Source: Cohnella mopanensis
Lineage (GTDB): Bacteria > Bacillota > Bacilli > Paenibacillales > Paenibacillaceae
Assembly (NCBI RefSeq): GCF_022352055.1
Contig: NZ_JAKRWM010000009.1
Location: forward strand, 1-64,000
Direction of reading: 5' to 3'
DNA length: 64,000 nt
Shown here piece by piece: positions 36,690-45,037 of this stretch. The notes below the pieces were generated by a model, which saw only the letters and a program-made list of their open reading frames with translations, did no database searches and had not been told where the DNA came from. Position numbers and translations under genes: made by a program. Numbering within the stretch: the stretch's first letter is position 1; the number at the start of each line of letters is the position of its first letter.

Positions 36690-37568
36690 TTATAACTCGT
36701 TGAGTTTACGTAAGAAGGTCGCTTCCTCTTCGTTCACGTCCACCAAAGGAAGGCGTACTCCACCTACGGGTATGCCTCGCAACGAAAGTGAGTACTTTAC
36801 GGCAACCGGGTTCGGTACAGGGTGCGGGCAATTAAACAACCCGTTGAAATAAGGATAACACTCTTCGTTGAGCTTTTTAGCATCATGGACACGGCCTTCG
36901 AGATAAGCGTCGATCAGTTGTTTCATTTTAGCTCCGACCACATGGCTTGCTACGCTAATAATTCCGTATCCGCCAATAGACAATGTCGGAAGCGTAACCG
37001 CGTCGTCCCCGCTGTATAGAATAAAGCCTTCAGGAGCGCCACTCACGATTTCCGTCATCTGACTTAACGATGCACATTCTTTCGTCGCGACGATGTTCGG
37101 AATTTGGGCCAACCGCAGCGTGGTTTCCACGGACATGCTTACTACTGTCCGCGATGGGACGTTATACAAAATAACAGGCAAGGTCGTTGCTTCCGCAATG
37201 GTACGGAAATGCTGGTAGATTCCCTCTTGCGTCGGTCTGTTGTAGTAAGGAGCTACAAGCAGAATGCCATCAACGCCTGCTTGTTCGGCTTTTTTGGTCA
37301 ATTGAACGGAATGGGCGGTTTCGTTGCTGCCCGTTCCGGCAATAATTTTACAGCGACCGGCAGCATGCTTTACCGCAAAACGAAACAATTCAACTTTTTC
37401 CTCATCTGACAGCGTTGGTGATTCGCCGGTTGTCCCGGAGACCACTAAGCTTTCGGATTTCTGCTCGTCGATCAGATAATCGATCAATCTCCCCGTTGTT
37501 TCCCAATCGATATTCAGCTGTTCGTCGAACGGAGTTACCATTGCTGTAATTAAACGACCGAAACTCAT
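36690..37568 (-). CDS. dapA: 4-Hydroxy-tetrahydrodipicolinate synthase
   Basis: A 292-residue TIM-barrel aldolase condensing pyruvate with aspartate semialdehyde. Family motifs are visible: VVSGTTGESPTLSDEEK, LLVAPYYNRPTQEG, YNVPSRT with the catalytic tyrosine, and the Schiff-base lysine in VATKECA. The product feeds lysine and meso-diaminopimelate, and through SpoVF, dipicolinic acid. The ATG at 37568 follows GAGGAGGA; extending further up would run into dapG. It is the last gene of the operon. Confidence 0.96.
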   Translation of the reverse strand: MSFGRLITAMVTPFDEQLNIDWETTGRLIDYLIDEQKSESLVVSGTTGESPTLSDEEKVELFRFAVKHAAGRCKIIAGTGSNETAHSVQLTKKAEQAGVDGILLVAPYYNRPTQEGIYQHFRTIAEATTLPVILYNVPSRTVVSMSVETTLRLAQIPNIVATKECASLSQMTEIVSGAPEGFILYSGDDAVTLPTLSIGGYGIISVASHVVGAKMKQLIDAYLEGRVHDAKKLNEECYPYFNGLFNCPHPVPNPVAVKYSLSLRGIPVGGVRLPLVDVNEEEATFLRKLNEL

Positions 37569-37590
37569 TACTATGTCCTCCTCTATATTC

Positions 37591-38808
37591 CTAAGCAAGA
37601 TGTAACCCGAAAGCCGTATGCAACGCTTGCAGTGCTTTCGCTAAATCTTCTTCGGATATTAGCACCCATATGGTAGTATTGGAATCCGCGGATTGCAGAA
37701 TCGGAATACCGGAATCCGACAAGGCCTCCACGATAATAGCCATGACTCCGGGTTCTCCGTTCATCCCGCCTCCGATGACGGACACTTTGGCGCATCCTTC
37801 GCGCACATGCGGTTCGAATCCTAATTCGTGAAGCAAATGAATCGCTTTGTGCGTATCGTTCTCGGATACCGTATAATGAACGCCCGTGGGCATGACGTTG
37901 ATAAAATCGACGCTGATCCCATGCGACGCCATCGCACGAAAAACCTTCAGTTGCAAGTCAGCGGGACCGTTGTGATTCACAACGCCTAATTGCGTAACAT
38001 GCCTAACGTGAGCAAGCCCCGTGACCGTCCTGTCGTGCCATATGCCCTGATTGCGCAAAGCTTGCGCGTGCGTGACTAACGTTCCTTCGCTGTCAGAAAA
38101 CGTAGAGCGGACACGAACCGGTATTCCAGCCTTCATCGCGATTTCAACAGCTCTAGGATGGATGACTTTTGCCCCGTTCTGTGCCATATTGCATATCTCT
38201 TCATAACTGACGGAAGACAACGGGCGCGCATTGCTTACCCAACGCGGATCTGCGGTCAGTATCCCATCAACGTCGGTATAAATATCGACAACTTTTGCAC
38301 TCAAAGCTGCGCCTAGAGCAGTCGCTGAAGTATCGCTGCCTCCGCGTCCTAAAGTCGTAATCTCACCTTCCGAAGTCATCCCTTGAAACCCCGTGACGAT
38401 AACAACCAAACCCTCAGATAGATGTTTGTGTATCCGTTCCGTCTTGATCTCCGTAATACGAGCCGATCCGAAACGGTCATCCGTCAATATGCCGGCCTGT
38501 CCTCCCGTTAACGTAACGGAAGGGATCCCTTCGGTGTTCAATAAACTACATAACACCGAGGCGGATATGAGCTCCCCGCAGCTGAGCAGAAGATCTCTCT
38601 CCCTTGCTGGCAACGAGTTTCCATTGAGTTGAACGAGATGGAGCAGCGAGTCCGTTGCATACGGCTCACCGCTTCGTCCCATTGCGGATACGACTATGAC
38701 AAGGCTGTTGCCGGCTTCATGCTCCCGTATAATATGACGGAGGACGTGGCGCCGACTTTGGTCATCGGACAGCGACGTCCCACCGAACTTCTGTACAATC
38801 AGGTCCAT
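37591..38808 (-). CDS. dapG: Aspartate kinase
   Basis: A 405-residue aspartokinase: kinase domain with VQKFGGTSLSDDQ at the N-terminus and TLGRGGSDTSATALGAAL near residue 160, then two ACT domains (VDFINVMPTGVHYTVSE; KVSVIGGGMNGEPGVMAIIVEALSD). In B. subtilis DapG is the meso-diaminopimelate-inhibited isozyme and is encoded at this same place between asd and dapA. It catalyses the first step of the aspartate pathway. Confidence 0.95.
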   Translation of the reverse strand: MDLIVQKFGGTSLSDDQSRRHVLRHIIREHEAGNSLVIVVSAMGRSGEPYATDSLLHLVQLNGNSLPARERDLLLSCGELISASVLCSLLNTEGIPSVTLTGGQAGILTDDRFGSARITEIKTERIHKHLSEGLVVIVTGFQGMTSEGEITTLGRGGSDTSATALGAALSAKVVDIYTDVDGILTADPRWVSNARPLSSVSYEEICNMAQNGAKVIHPRAVEIAMKAGIPVRVRSTFSDSEGTLVTHAQALRNQGIWHDRTVTGLAHVRHVTQLGVVNHNGPADLQLKVFRAMASHGISVDFINVMPTGVHYTVSENDTHKAIHLLHELGFEPHVREGCAKVSVIGGGMNGEPGVMAIIVEALSDSGIPILQSADSNTTIWVLISEEDLAKALQALHTAFGLHLA

Positions 38809-38886
38809 CTCGTTTTCCTCCGCTCTTATTAGGATGGAGAAGTGAAGGAAAGAAAAGATAGGAATTCTGCCGCATTGTCTATTAGG

Positions 38887-39930
38887 TTATGCTTGCTGAG
38901 GGATCGCGATGTATTCGGCGATTTGTACCGCATTCCAAGCCGCGCCCTTAAGCAGATTGTCGGAGACGATCCACAGGTTCAGGCCGCGAGGGTTAGACAG
39001 ATCGCGCCGCACCCGACCTACGAATACTTCGTTGTTGCCGGCAGCATCCGTTGCGAGCGGATACTGTTGTCCTGACGGATCGTCGACAAGCACGATCCCC
39101 GGGGAGTCGGACAGCAACGACTTGACTTCCTCGACATCGAAATCCTTCTTTAGTTCTACGTATACGGATTCGGAATGTCCATACACGACCGGTACCCGAA
39201 CGCAAGTTGCGGTTACTTGGAGAGATTCGTCGTCCATGATTTTTTTAGTCTCTCGAATCATTTTCATCTCTTCTAAAGTAAAGCCGTTATCCTGAAATTT
39301 ATCGATTTGAGGAATAACGTTAAATGCGATTTGGTGTTTCACCGGTAAGGAAGATACCGGAAGAATTGCGGGATTGGCGTCGTTGCCTGCCAATACCTCC
39401 GAAGATTGTCTTAACATTTCCGTTACCGCGGAAGCACCGGCACCGGAGACGGCTTGGTACGTCGATACGATAATTCGAGAGATGCCGTAGCGATCGTAAA
39501 TCGGTTTAAGCGCCGCAACCATTTGAATAGTAGAGCAATTAGGGTTTGCAATAATACCTTTGTGCTCGTTAATTTTGTCCATGTTCACTTCCGGTACGAT
39601 AAGAGGCGTTTCCGGATCCATTCGGTAGGCGTTCGTATTATCGATACATACGGCCCCGTGTTCAACCGCATGCGGGATAAGAGCCTTACTAACGTCTCCG
39701 CCGGCGCTGAACAATGCGAGATCTACGCCGCGAAAGCTCTCCGGCGTAGCTTCTTCGACCGTTACCGGTTTTCCCTTGAACATAATCGTTGATCCCGCGG
39801 AACGGGCTGACGATAACAGCTTCAAGCTAGCGATCGGGAAGTTCCGTACTTCAAGCAATCTGCGAATTTGTTCCCCAACTGCACCGGTCGCTCCCACGAC
39901 AGCGACATGAAACAACTGTTGCGACGACAT
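38887..39930 (-). CDS. asd: Aspartate-semialdehyde dehydrogenase
   Basis: A 347-residue NADPH-dependent enzyme reducing aspartyl phosphate. Seen are the nucleotide-binding VAVVGATGAVGEQIRRLLE, the active-site cysteine in GIIANPNCSTIQMV near residue 130, the YQAVSGAGASAV loop and the late histidine region (VPVVYGHSESVYVE). It lies 37 bases downstream of spoVFB and 78 bases upstream of dapG. Confidence 0.96.
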   Translation of the reverse strand: MSSQQLFHVAVVGATGAVGEQIRRLLEVRNFPIASLKLLSSARSAGSTIMFKGKPVTVEEATPESFRGVDLALFSAGGDVSKALIPHAVEHGAVCIDNTNAYRMDPETPLIVPEVNMDKINEHKGIIANPNCSTIQMVAALKPIYDRYGISRIIVSTYQAVSGAGASAVTEMLRQSSEVLAGNDANPAILPVSSLPVKHQIAFNVIPQIDKFQDNGFTLEEMKMIRETKKIMDDESLQVTATCVRVPVVYGHSESVYVELKKDFDVEEVKSLLSDSPGIVLVDDPSGQQYPLATDAAGNNEVFVGRVRRDLSNPRGLNLWIVSDNLLKGAAWNAVQIAEYIAIPQQA

Positions 39931-39966
39931 TTCGTGTTTACTCCCCTCGGCTGTGGCAAGGCTATC

Positions 39967-40563
39967 TCAAGCGTGTAAGAAACGCTCTATGAGCAAAGGT
40001 TGTAACTGTTTCCCTTGAAGCGCTGCTTCGCAAGTTTCCATGACAAGATCCATCCTAGCTACTAACGAATTCGGCTTTGCAATCGGATTGTCCTGTCCGA
40101 ACGGAACGAAGTATATATTTTTCATAATAAGCAGCTTGGCAATGTTAGCCGCATTCAATCCCAAGCCATCGTTAGTAGAAATCGCCAGAACTAGCGGGCG
40201 TTGGTTTCTCATTTGCGCTTTTGCCGCCATTAACACTGGCCCATCCGTCATGGCATTAGCCAATTTACTTGTGGTATTACCGGTGCAAGGCGCAATCGTT
40301 AATACATCTAGCAACTTGGAAGGACCAAGCGGTTCGGCGTCTACTATAGAAGATATAATTTCATTGCCGGTAATGGCACGCAAACTTTCTTGCCAGTGGT
40401 TCGACGTTCCGAAACGGGTATCAGTAGTCATAATTGTTGTTGAAACGATAGGTACCACATTCGCGCCCGCATCTACAAAACGCTGAATTTGCGGCAAAAT
40501 TTCTTCTAATGTGCAGTGAGAACCGGATAAAGCGTATCCTACTGTGATTCCCTGCCAACTCAT
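39967..40563 (-). CDS. spoVFB: Dipicolinate synthase subunit B
   Basis: A 198-residue flavoprotein-like subunit (GITVGYALSGSHCTLEEILPQIQRF; IAPCTGNTTSKLANAMTDGPVLMAAKA). With SpoVFA it makes dipicolinic acid in the mother cell, which is imported into the spore core as the calcium chelate. It overlaps spoVFA by 4 bases. Length and motifs match the family. Confidence 0.96.
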   Translation of the reverse strand: MSWQGITVGYALSGSHCTLEEILPQIQRFVDAGANVVPIVSTTIMTTDTRFGTSNHWQESLRAITGNEIISSIVDAEPLGPSKLLDVLTIAPCTGNTTSKLANAMTDGPVLMAAKAQMRNQRPLVLAISTNDGLGLNAANIAKLLIMKNIYFVPFGQDNPIAKPNSLVARMDLVMETCEAALQGKQLQPLLIERFLHA

Positions 40564-41489
40564 GGTCTATTCCCCCGTAATCGGTTGTCTTCCAGAATGA
40601 TCTGGGTCAGACAATTCGCGATGATTCGGCCTGCGGTCTTCGGGGCTACGATCCCAGGCAATCCGGGAGCAAGCAGCGCCTTGATTCCTCTTTTCTCGGC
40701 GAAACGGAAATCCGTTCCTCCAGGCTTAGAGGCCAGGTCGATAATACATGCGCGCAGGGGAAGTTGTGCGATCACTTGTGCTGTGATTATCATAGTCGGA
40801 ATTGTGTTAAAAATCAAGTCGATATTCCCCACCTGACGCGCTAATTCAGGCATATAGAACGGTTCGAAACCCATCTCGAACGCACGTGCAAAAGCCTCGT
40901 CTTTACGTACTCCGACTTTAACGTGCGCACCTATCGCCTTCAAAGTTCGAGCCATCGTATACCCCGTTCTTCCGAGGCCGAGAACGATGCAATTCGAATC
41001 ATGAATCGTAATATCGGTATTCTGTATCGCCATCATCAATGCGCCTTCCGCAGTCGGAATCGAATTGTAGATCGCCACATCATCTCGTTCGAAAAGCTCG
41101 ATAAGGTCTACGTGATATTTTTCGCATAGCTTTGCAAGGTATGGTTTTGCCATGCCCGTAATGACTTTGCTGGTTTTAGGGAGCGCTGCAAGATGGGCAT
41201 CCGTCAATTTTAAAACCTGATCCGTGAATAATGTCGCTATGATTCCCTCATCATCCGTTCCAACCGCAGGCAAAATCAAAGCATCGGCCTGAGTAAGAAC
41301 GTCCGGAGACCACTCCGCTTTAACGACTCCGCTAAAAGGCGTTTCCAGCCTATCGAAACCTACGATCGTAATCGCGGCATCCAGCTCCGTTAACCGCCGA
41401 ATCACTTCCAACTGCCGGGCATCTCCACCCGCGAGAACGATTTGTACTCCCGTAAGTATTGCAGCCCCCTCCTTTCGGCTTTCTTGCAT
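40560..41489 (-). CDS. spoVFA: Dipicolinate synthase subunit A
   Basis: A dipicolinate synthase NAD(P)-binding subunit of 300-309 residues: GVQIVLAGGDARQLEVIRRL at the N-terminus and the second Rossmann motif CIVLGLGRTGYTMARTLKAIG near residue 165. The coordinates use the ATG at 41489, but the start is doubtful. Known SpoVFA proteins begin at the residue aligned with an ATA codon at 41457-41459, and AAAGGAGG lies 8 bases before that ATA, while the ATG has no ribosome site and coincides with the transcription start predicted from a sigma-K-like promoter. An AUA start or a base error is possible. Confidence 0.93.
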   Translation of the reverse strand: MQESRKEGAAILTGVQIVLAGGDARQLEVIRRLTELDAAITIVGFDRLETPFSGVVKAEWSPDVLTQADALILPAVGTDDEGIIATLFTDQVLKLTDAHLAALPKTSKVITGMAKPYLAKLCEKYHVDLIELFERDDVAIYNSIPTAEGALMMAIQNTDITIHDSNCIVLGLGRTGYTMARTLKAIGAHVKVGVRKDEAFARAFEMGFEPFYMPELARQVGNIDLIFNTIPTMIITAQVIAQLPLRACIIDLASKPGGTDFRFAEKRGIKALLAPGLPGIVAPKTAGRIIANCLTQIILEDNRLRGNRP

Positions 41490-41493
41490 AGCA

Positions 41494-41524
41494 CATCGTA
41501 TGCATACGCCCAGTCCAGGGTGCC
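41494..41524 (-). promoter_or_regulatory. Sigma-K-like promoter of the spoVF operon
   Basis: On the minus strand CATACGATG (41494-41502), close to the sigma-K -10 CATANNNTA, has GGCACC (41519-41524) upstream; the AC is 17 bases from the -10 box. spoVF is sigma-K dependent in B. subtilis. One mismatch at the last position. Confidence 0.6.
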
Positions 41525-41543
41525 GATCAATCGATTTGAAATA

Positions 41544-41800
41544 CTATCGCCTTCAGCGGCTTATCCCCTATTCATTTTCCCTTATCCCGTTCGCTCAGTG
41601 GCATATGTAGCTTTTGAACCCACCGTCTCTCTTTTGCTGCAACCACTATCCCTCTCGCTCAGCCACCCTTGAACAATAGCATTGCATTGTAATGCGCCTC
41701 ATTTTCTCGTTGCACTACTATCCCATTGACTCAGCCACCCTTGAACAATAGCATTGAATACATCTCATTTTCTCGTTGCACCACTATCCCATTGACTCAG
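41544..41800 (-). repeat. Array B of the CTGAG-N5-GGGATA repeat
   Basis: Four exact copies read on the minus strand, with the CTGAG ends at 41598, 41662, 41734 and 41800 (spacing 64, 72 and 66 bases); a diverged piece lies at 41544-41570. The last two units form a longer tandem duplication: CCACCCTTGAACAATAGCAT begins at 41663 and again at 41735. The array fills the space between spoVFA and the plus-strand gene, and points opposite to array C on the other side of that gene. Confidence 0.8.
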
Positions 41801-41850
41801 CCGGTTCAACACTGTTCTTCATTATTTTTTCTATTTTATAGAAATTTTTC

Positions 41851-41900
41851 TTTAAAAACGAACATATGTTTGGTATAATGAAACAAGAACAAATGTTCTT
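41851..41900 (+). promoter_or_regulatory. Promoter with two LexA boxes
   Basis: A consensus TATAAT (41874-41879) has a weak TTTAAA at 41851-41856, spacer 17. Box 1, CGAACATATGTTTG (41859-41872), fills the spacer and differs from the LexA consensus by one base. Box 2, AAGAACAAATGTTCTT (41885-41900), covers the expected transcription start and shares the 14-mer AGAACAAATGTTCT with the recA box at 19954-19967. LexA bound at either place would block RNA polymerase. An AT-rich hairpin lies just upstream. Confidence 0.85.
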
Positions 41901-41906
41901 TTTTAT

Positions 41907-41917
41907 GGGGGGGGGGG
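41907..41917 (+). repeat. Run of 11 G before a start codon
   Basis: Eleven consecutive G end 4 bases before the ATG at 41922. No other ribosome site is present, so the G run probably pairs with the 16S anti-SD end. An ATG at 41905 is out of frame with 11 G but would be in frame with 9 or 12 G. Confidence 0.9.
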
Positions 41918-41921
41918 TACT

Positions 41922-42854
41922 ATGGAACCGACTGAGATGACTGCATTTTGTCTAACAAAATCTAGCGAGCCCTACTGGATTCAAAAACTCCTCGAGATTC
42001 GCTGGCCAACCGGTTTTTGCTGCCCGGCTTGTGGAAGCCGGCAAGCGATTACGATTACGACTCGCCGATTGCCTCTTTATGAATGCAACTCTTGCGGAAA
42101 ACAAACCTCCCTTATATCCGGTACGATCATGGAAAGAAGCCGGACTCCCATCAGGCTGTGGATGCTGGCAATTTATCTGCATTCGTTGCCCAAAGGGATT
42201 ACCGCCCTACGTTTAGCCGCTCTTATTGGAACGACTTATAAGACTGCTTGGCTGATTTGCCACAAAATTCGTCATGCTATGGCCATTGCTGAACAAGATG
42301 AACTGTTAAAAGGAATCGTGCGCATTAACTTTGCTCAATACGGTCGCCCTTACAACCCTACGGTATTCAGACATCCGCAGGAACAACCTCTTCTCATCGG
42401 AGCGACCATGAACGGTAACGGCGAATTCACCCATATCAAAATCAAACAAGCCGTTGAGGAATGCTCTTATCCCCAATTTACTTGTCCTTTGAATAAACAT
42501 CCTTTTATTCACAAGCACGTCGATCCCAATGCAACAGAAGTGATTGCCATAACCCTTAAATATAGTAAAGACAGAAACAGGCATCTTCTCCAGATCAGCT
42601 CTTGTGCTTCCGGATGGATTAATTCCACTTTTAAAGGGATTGGAGCTAAGCACCTTCAAGCATACTTAGATCAATATTGCTATGGATACAATATGACTCG
42701 CAAAATTACCGATCGAGCGTTGGACCCATTCTCCCATCTTATTCATCTGTGTTCCTCAACCTCTGCTACAACTTACCCGGAGTTAATTCGCAAACCGAAC
42801 ATCCAGCCTAAGTTAAGAGTACAATATGCATACCACTTAAGGTCTGCCAGTTAA
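41922..42854 (+). CDS. IS1595/ISXO2-like protein with altered catalytic residues
   Basis: A 310-residue protein and the only convincing plus-strand gene. The N-terminus has the zinc ribbon of IS1595-type transposases (C34PAC37 and C55NSC58, then SLISGTIMERSRTP) and the helical region that follows it (RLWMLAIYLHSLPKGITALRLAALIGTTYKTAWLICHKIR). Where IS1595 transposases have the first catalytic Asp (G-x-V-E-V-D-E), it has GIVRINF with Asn136. The C-terminal part keeps the pattern of the last helices (GWINSTFKGIGAKHLQAYLDQYCYGYN) but not the third acidic position. I see no terminal inverted repeats or target duplication. Two LexA boxes precede it. It may be a domesticated, DNA-binding relative rather than an active transposase. 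Confidence 0.85.
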   Translation: MEPTEMTAFCLTKSSEPYWIQKLLEIRWPTGFCCPACGSRQAITITTRRLPLYECNSCGKQTSLISGTIMERSRTPIRLWMLAIYLHSLPKGITALRLAALIGTTYKTAWLICHKIRHAMAIAEQDELLKGIVRINFAQYGRPYNPTVFRHPQEQPLLIGATMNGNGEFTHIKIKQAVEECSYPQFTCPLNKHPFIHKHVDPNATEVIAITLKYSKDRNRHLLQISSCASGWINSTFKGIGAKHLQAYLDQYCYGYNMTRKITDRALDPFSHLIHLCSSTSATTYPELIRKPNIQPKLRVQYAYHLRSAS

Positions 42855-42912
42855 CGTAAAAATCATTTCATTCGCATGCCTTTTCATCTGCAAATTTTCA
42901 ACCTCCAAGGTT

Positions 42913-43227
42913 AATCCGCTTAAAAGGGATAGCAACTATACAACCATATCATCATCACCGCAACCTGCTGCATAAAGGCTGAACTAAGGGGAAAACGGAG
43001 ATTCAACCTAATATTTAACGAAAATCGGGACATGTACACTGAGCGATGGATATAGAGTGGTTGGTAAGACCAAGATCACATACAGGCTGAGCGATGGGGA
43101 TAGCGGCCATACGACCCAAATACCAACGTATACGCACAGATTGACTGAGAAAAGGGGATAGTGGGGATACAATTGTATGGAGCATTAGACCTCCGTCTGC
43201 CACTGAGTCGAGGGGATAACAACAGAA
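42913..43227 (+). repeat. Array C of the CTGAG-N5-GGGATA repeat
   Basis: Three exact copies on the plus strand start at 43087, 43145 and 43203, exactly 58 bases apart; diverged copies begin near 42917, 42979 and 43039. Tails vary (GCGGCCATAC, GTGGGGATAC). The array fills the gap between the plus-strand gene and the dut terminator. No gene is seen in it. Confidence 0.8.
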
Positions 43228-43228
43228 A

Positions 43229-43269
43229 AAGCACCTAGCTAACAGACAGAGCTGCTGGGCTAGGTGCTT
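43229..43269 (-). terminator. Terminator after dut
   Basis: AAGCACCTAGC and GCTAGGTGCTT (43229-43239 and 43259-43269) form an 11-bp stem, followed by TTTTTC on the minus strand. Confidence 0.85.
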
Positions 43270-43285
43270 GTTTCAATGAAGATCA

Positions 43286-43729
43286 TTATTTGCCGGTGTG
43301 GCCAAAGCCGCCTTCGCCGCGAACGGTTTCCGAAAGCTCGGACACTTCTTCCAGCTTGACTTGGGGGACTTGCTGGAAAACCATCTGAGCAATGCGTTCG
43401 CCGCGCTCGATCGTGAAGGGCTGCTGACCTAAGTTAATGAGCAGCACTTTTACTTCGCCGCGATAGTCTGCATCGATCGTCCCTGGCGAATTCAAGCATG
43501 TAATTCCGTGCTTGAATGCCAAGCCGCTGCGAGGCCGTATTTGCGCCTCAAGTTCACGAGGCATTGCCATTGCGAATCCTGTTGGAATAAGCGCTCGCTC
43601 TCCAGGCGCTAACACGAATGGCTCTGCAACCGCAGCATGCAAATCAAATCCTGCCGCCCATTCTGACATTTGGCGCGGCAAGCTAACATCTTCATTCCCC
43701 GGTAGTCTCTTCAACTGAATTGGATACAA
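43286..43729 (-). CDS. dut: dUTP diphosphatase
   Basis: A 147-residue trimeric dUTPase that hydrolyses dUTP to dUMP and keeps uracil out of DNA. The five family motifs are present: [47 protein letters not shown] and the C-terminal [11 protein letters not shown] that closes over the active site. The TTG at 43729 follows GGGAGG by 7 bases; the ATG at 43765 has no such site. The gene starts within the last codons of the M16 peptidase gene, so the two are probably coupled. Confidence 0.94.
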   Translation of the reverse strand: MYPIQLKRLPGNEDVSLPRQMSEWAAGFDLHAAVAEPFVLAPGERALIPTGFAMAMPRELEAQIRPRSGLAFKHGITCLNSPGTIDADYRGEVKVLLINLGQQPFTIERGERIAQMVFQQVPQVKLEEVSELSETVRGEGGFGHTGK

Positions 43730-44972
43730 CGAATTCCCTCCCGATTCCCGACAGCACTTTCTCATTCGCGCCTACAAGTGCAACCGCACAAGGCTGCGCC
43801 ATCATCGATTCCATAATATCGCTTAGATCGGACAATTGAACTTGGTCTATTCGCTCCAGCATTTCATCCAAAGTATAATGCCGGCCTAGCATCAGCTCAT
43901 TTTTCCCCAGTCGGTTCATGCGACTGCTGGTGCTTTCCAAGCTTAAGATCAAATTCCCTTTTAACTGCTCCTTGCCGCGCGAGAGCTCCGCCTCGCTTAA
44001 ACCTGTCGCAGCAATATCATTCAACAATTCCATCGTAATATCATAAACGTCTTTCGTTTGCTTCGGCGCCGTTCCCGCATATACGGTGAACAATCCGCTA
44101 TCCGCATAAGATGTATGATAAGAATAAACGGAATAAGCTAAGCCGCGTTTTTCCCGGATTTCTTGGAACAACCGCGAACTCATCCCACCGCCGATGGTAT
44201 TGTTAAGCAAGATCATTGCATACAAGTTAGGGGCTTGGATCGAACTACCCGGGAAAGTCAAGCAAAGATGATTTTGCTCTGTTTTCTTACGGTGGAACAA
44301 CGATTGCGAATGAAAAGTCGGAATTTCCAATACAGAATCTTTACCTCTAACATCAAATCGCCCAAAATGTTGCTCCAGCAGTTCAAGCACTTCTTCTCCG
44401 ACGTTTCCCGCCACGCTGATAACCGTGTTATCGATACGATAACGCTCATTCATATATTGGCGAAGATCGTTCGAGCCCATTGCGTTCAAGCGTTCGGCTG
44501 TCCCGAGTATGGAGTAGGCTAATGGATGATCGTGATAAGCCGCACGGGAAGCCAGATCGTGAACGGTATCATCCGGCGTATCTTCGTACATCGAAATTTC
44601 TTCGAGGATAACGTTCTTTTCTTTCGCAAGCTCGGCATCTGCCATCTGGGACTCGAAGAACATATCCGACAAAATGTCTACCGCGATCGGCAGGTGCTGA
44701 TCCAGTACTTTAGCATAGTAACACGTGTACTCTTTGGACGTGAACGCATTCACGTTGCCTCCGATTCCGTCGAAACGATCGGCTATATCTTTTGCGCTAT
44801 GTCGATTTGTCCCCTTGAACAGCATGTGTTCAATGAAGTGGGATATTCCATTGTTATCTAAATCTTCATAACGGGAACCGGTTTTGACCCAGATACCGAA
44901 CGATACCGACCGACAAGTCGGGATAGATTCAATCATTACGCGCAAACCATTCTTCAGCTGATACTTGTTCAT
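43692..44972 (-). CDS. mlpA: M16 processing peptidase MlpA/YmxG
   Basis: A 426-residue zinc peptidase. The inverted zinc motif is intact ([23 protein letters not shown] near residue 45), with the distal glutamate in [17 protein letters not shown]. The C-terminal half has the MPP-like [26 protein letters not shown]. It shares the fold of YmfF/YmfH but belongs to the MPP-beta/PqqL-like group and lies in the conserved place between ylxY and the spoVF operon. Its 3' end overlaps dut by 38 bases. Confidence 0.95.
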   Translation of the reverse strand: MNKYQLKNGLRVMIESIPTCRSVSFGIWVKTGSRYEDLDNNGISHFIEHMLFKGTNRHSAKDIADRFDGIGGNVNAFTSKEYTCYYAKVLDQHLPIAVDILSDMFFESQMADAELAKEKNVILEEISMYEDTPDDTVHDLASRAAYHDHPLAYSILGTAERLNAMGSNDLRQYMNERYRIDNTVISVAGNVGEEVLELLEQHFGRFDVRGKDSVLEIPTFHSQSLFHRKKTEQNHLCLTFPGSSIQAPNLYAMILLNNTIGGGMSSRLFQEIREKRGLAYSVYSYHTSYADSGLFTVYAGTAPKQTKDVYDITMELLNDIAATGLSEAELSRGKEQLKGNLILSLESTSSRMNRLGKNELMLGRHYTLDEMLERIDQVQLSDLSDIMESMMAQPCAVALVGANEKVLSGIGREFVVSNSVEETTGE

Positions 44973-45037
44973 CCGATTTCCCCCTTTACTGAATACCTAA
45001 CGAACAGTGATACAACTATATCAAATTCCGACATCTG

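Noticed and set aside
41821..42912. An intact mobile insertion sequence around the gene at 41922
   Set aside because: I found no terminal inverted repeats or target duplication, and the expected catalytic residues are altered. A remnant cannot be fully excluded by eye.
41544..43227. CRISPR array interpretation of the CTGAG repeats
   Set aside because: Repeats are too degenerate, spacing varies from 48 to 72 bases, orientation changes across the gene, and no cas gene is in the window.
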